DNA of 14,563 nt from an uncultured Collinsella sp. (GTDB lineage Bacteria > Actinomycetota > Coriobacteriia > Coriobacteriales > Coriobacteriaceae): contig CAUADW010000039.1 in the NCBI GenBank assembly GCA_958427895.1, positions 1-14,563 of the forward strand, written 5' to 3'. The position numbers and the translations under genes are program-made. The notes beneath the pieces are model-generated. The model did no database searches, had not been told where the DNA came from, and saw only the letters and a list, made by a program, of their open reading frames with translations. This document shows, piece by piece, positions 13,581 through 14,563 of this stretch (within the stretch, counting starts at the first letter, position 1; each line of letters opens with the position of its first letter).

Positions 13581-14563
13581 CTAAGAACGCTTACGGCTCG
13601 CCATGGTGCCTGCGGCGATAGCGGCTGTTCCCGCAAGGACGGTTGCCACGATGGCCGCACCCGAGGTGTCGCCGGTTGCCGCGAGCACGCCGGTAGTCTT
13701 GGCTTTCGTGGTTGAAGCCGCAACGGCCTTGGTCGGCTTTGAGCCCTCAGGCTTGGGGTTCTGCTTGGACTCCGCGGGCTTGCTTTCTGCGGGCTTGGTC
13801 TCGTCGGGCTTGGGGTCTTCCGGCTTGGCTACCTCGGGAGGTGCGATGGTCGTACTTTTGGCGACTGCTTTGATATAGAGGGAGTCGACCGTGGCGTCGC
13901 CCGTGCCGATGGCTTGGCCTGCCTCGTAGATGCCGTCACGGAGCTTGCGATAGTCAATGACCTTGCCGCCTTCGGGCGTCTGGATGGCGGCGTTCTCAAT
14001 CTTGATGGTGCCGATTGTCTTGCCGTCAGCGCTCATGGCACGGGCAAAGATTGCCGCTGTATCTCCTTCGGCCGTTACCTTGCTGCGGATGATCGAGATG
14101 ACTGCGGGTGTGACGCCCTCGCTGGTCTGGGCGATGATGCCGATGTTCTCGCCTTGGGGTTCGCGCCTCGTCTCGCCATCTTGGTTTTCGCTGTAGGGGA
14201 TGGGGCCGTCGCCGTTCTCGACATAGCGGGCTATGGCCTTGACAACGGAGTCGCTGATGTAGATGTGGCCGCCCTTCTCGTTGGGCCGATCGTTTCTGGT
14301 GGAGAATGCAGCCGAAACCTCGCCTTCCGCAAACGCGTCCACGGTGGAGCCGTTCTTGACGACGATGTCGTCCTGGTAGGTGAAGAGGGCGTTGGCGCCA
14401 CCGTATCTGCCTTTACTTGCACGGACCGTCACGTTTGCATGATCGAGGGTGATGCCCTTGTGGGCATAGACGCCATATTCAACACCGTTTACGTTGAGGG
14501 AGGCGTTTGTGGCTGCGAGGCTGCCCTTGGCCTCGACGGCAGCGTCTTTCTCGGAGCTTGCCT
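13581..14563 (-). CDS. Sortase-anchored cell-surface protein, C-terminal part
   Basis: Partial: the frame stays open to the right edge, so at least 326 residues are visible and the start lies outside. A GTG at 14432 is not the start, since coding continues upstream (for example GVYAHKGITLDHANV). The visible part has an extended domain rich in short strand-like units (GGHIYISDS, NIGIIAQTSEG, GTIKIENAAIQTPEGG), suggestive of a beta-helix or repeat adhesin, though not recognised as a named family. It is followed by a Pro/Lys/Glu-rich wall-spanning linker with PAESK twice, then the sorting signal LAATG (13685-13671), a hydrophobic helix and the tail RKRS. LAxTG is a common actinobacterial variant of LPxTG. 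Anchoring to peptidoglycan by sortase is well supported; the ligand is unknown. Confidence 0.88.
   Translation of the reverse strand, partial: ASSEKDAAVEAKGSLAATNASLNVNGVEYGVYAHKGITLDHANVTVRASKGRYGGANALFTYQDDIVVKNGSTVDAFAEGEVSAAFSTRNDRPNEKGGHIYISDSVVKAIARYVENGDGPIPYSENQDGETRREPQGENIGIIAQTSEGVTPAVISIIRSKVTAEGDTAAIFARAMSADGKTIGTIKIENAAIQTPEGGKVIDYRKLRDGIYEAGQAIGTGDATVDSLYIKAVAKSTTIAPPEVAKPEDPKPDETKPAESKPAESKQNPKPEGSKPTKAVAASTTKAKTTGVLAATGDTSGAAIVATVLAGTAAIAAGTMASRKRS

Noticed and set aside
1..14563. CRISPR array, tRNA, rRNA, insertion sequence or prophage
   Set aside because: I looked for repeated spacers, tRNA-like ends, transposase or integrase motifs and terminal repeats and found none.

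Overview
The window is GC-rich DNA from a host-associated actinobacterium, most likely a member of the Coriobacteriia such as Collinsella. This rests on base composition, the style of the c-di-GMP proteins, a LAATG-type cell-wall sorting signal and the gene mix; no rRNA or marker gene confirms it. All genes look chromosomal. I see no insertion sequence, phage gene, tRNA or CRISPR array.

Left part (1-4658, minus strand): the N-terminus of a flavodoxin-fold NAD(P)H-dependent oxidoreductase, then two paralogous cytosolic cyclic-di-GMP proteins. The smaller (509 aa) is GGDEF-PAS-degenerate GGDEF. The larger (905 aa) has the same order, extended by a third degenerate GGDEF and an intact EAL phosphodiesterase domain. 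A perfect 13-bp dyad lies between them on the apparent promoter of the smaller gene. A 323-bp intergenic region separates the pair from a divergent patatin-like phospholipase (4982-5851).

Middle (5863-8084): a long hairpin closes the patatin gene against a convergent thiamine operon, thiM - thiamine-binding protein - thiE. The operon is preceded by a TPP riboswitch with an intrinsic terminator. The thiM-HAD intergenic region also carries an 11-bp inverted repeat resembling a small interspersed element.

Right-centre (8085-12710, plus strand): a Cof-type HAD phosphatase and a LysR regulator form a pair. They are followed by a MetE-like (YxjG/YxjH-type) methionine synthase with a strong MET-box-like palindrome in its promoter region, and then by a UraA-type uracil permease ending in a strong terminator. 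LysR plus MET-box plus MetE-like enzyme reads as a self-contained methionine regulatory module.

Right end (12708-14563, minus strand): an esterase of the IroE/Fes-like alpha/beta-hydrolase type, and the C-terminal part of a sortase-anchored surface protein with its own terminator.

The points most worth following are the paralogous c-di-GMP pair with its dyad, and the MET-box array.
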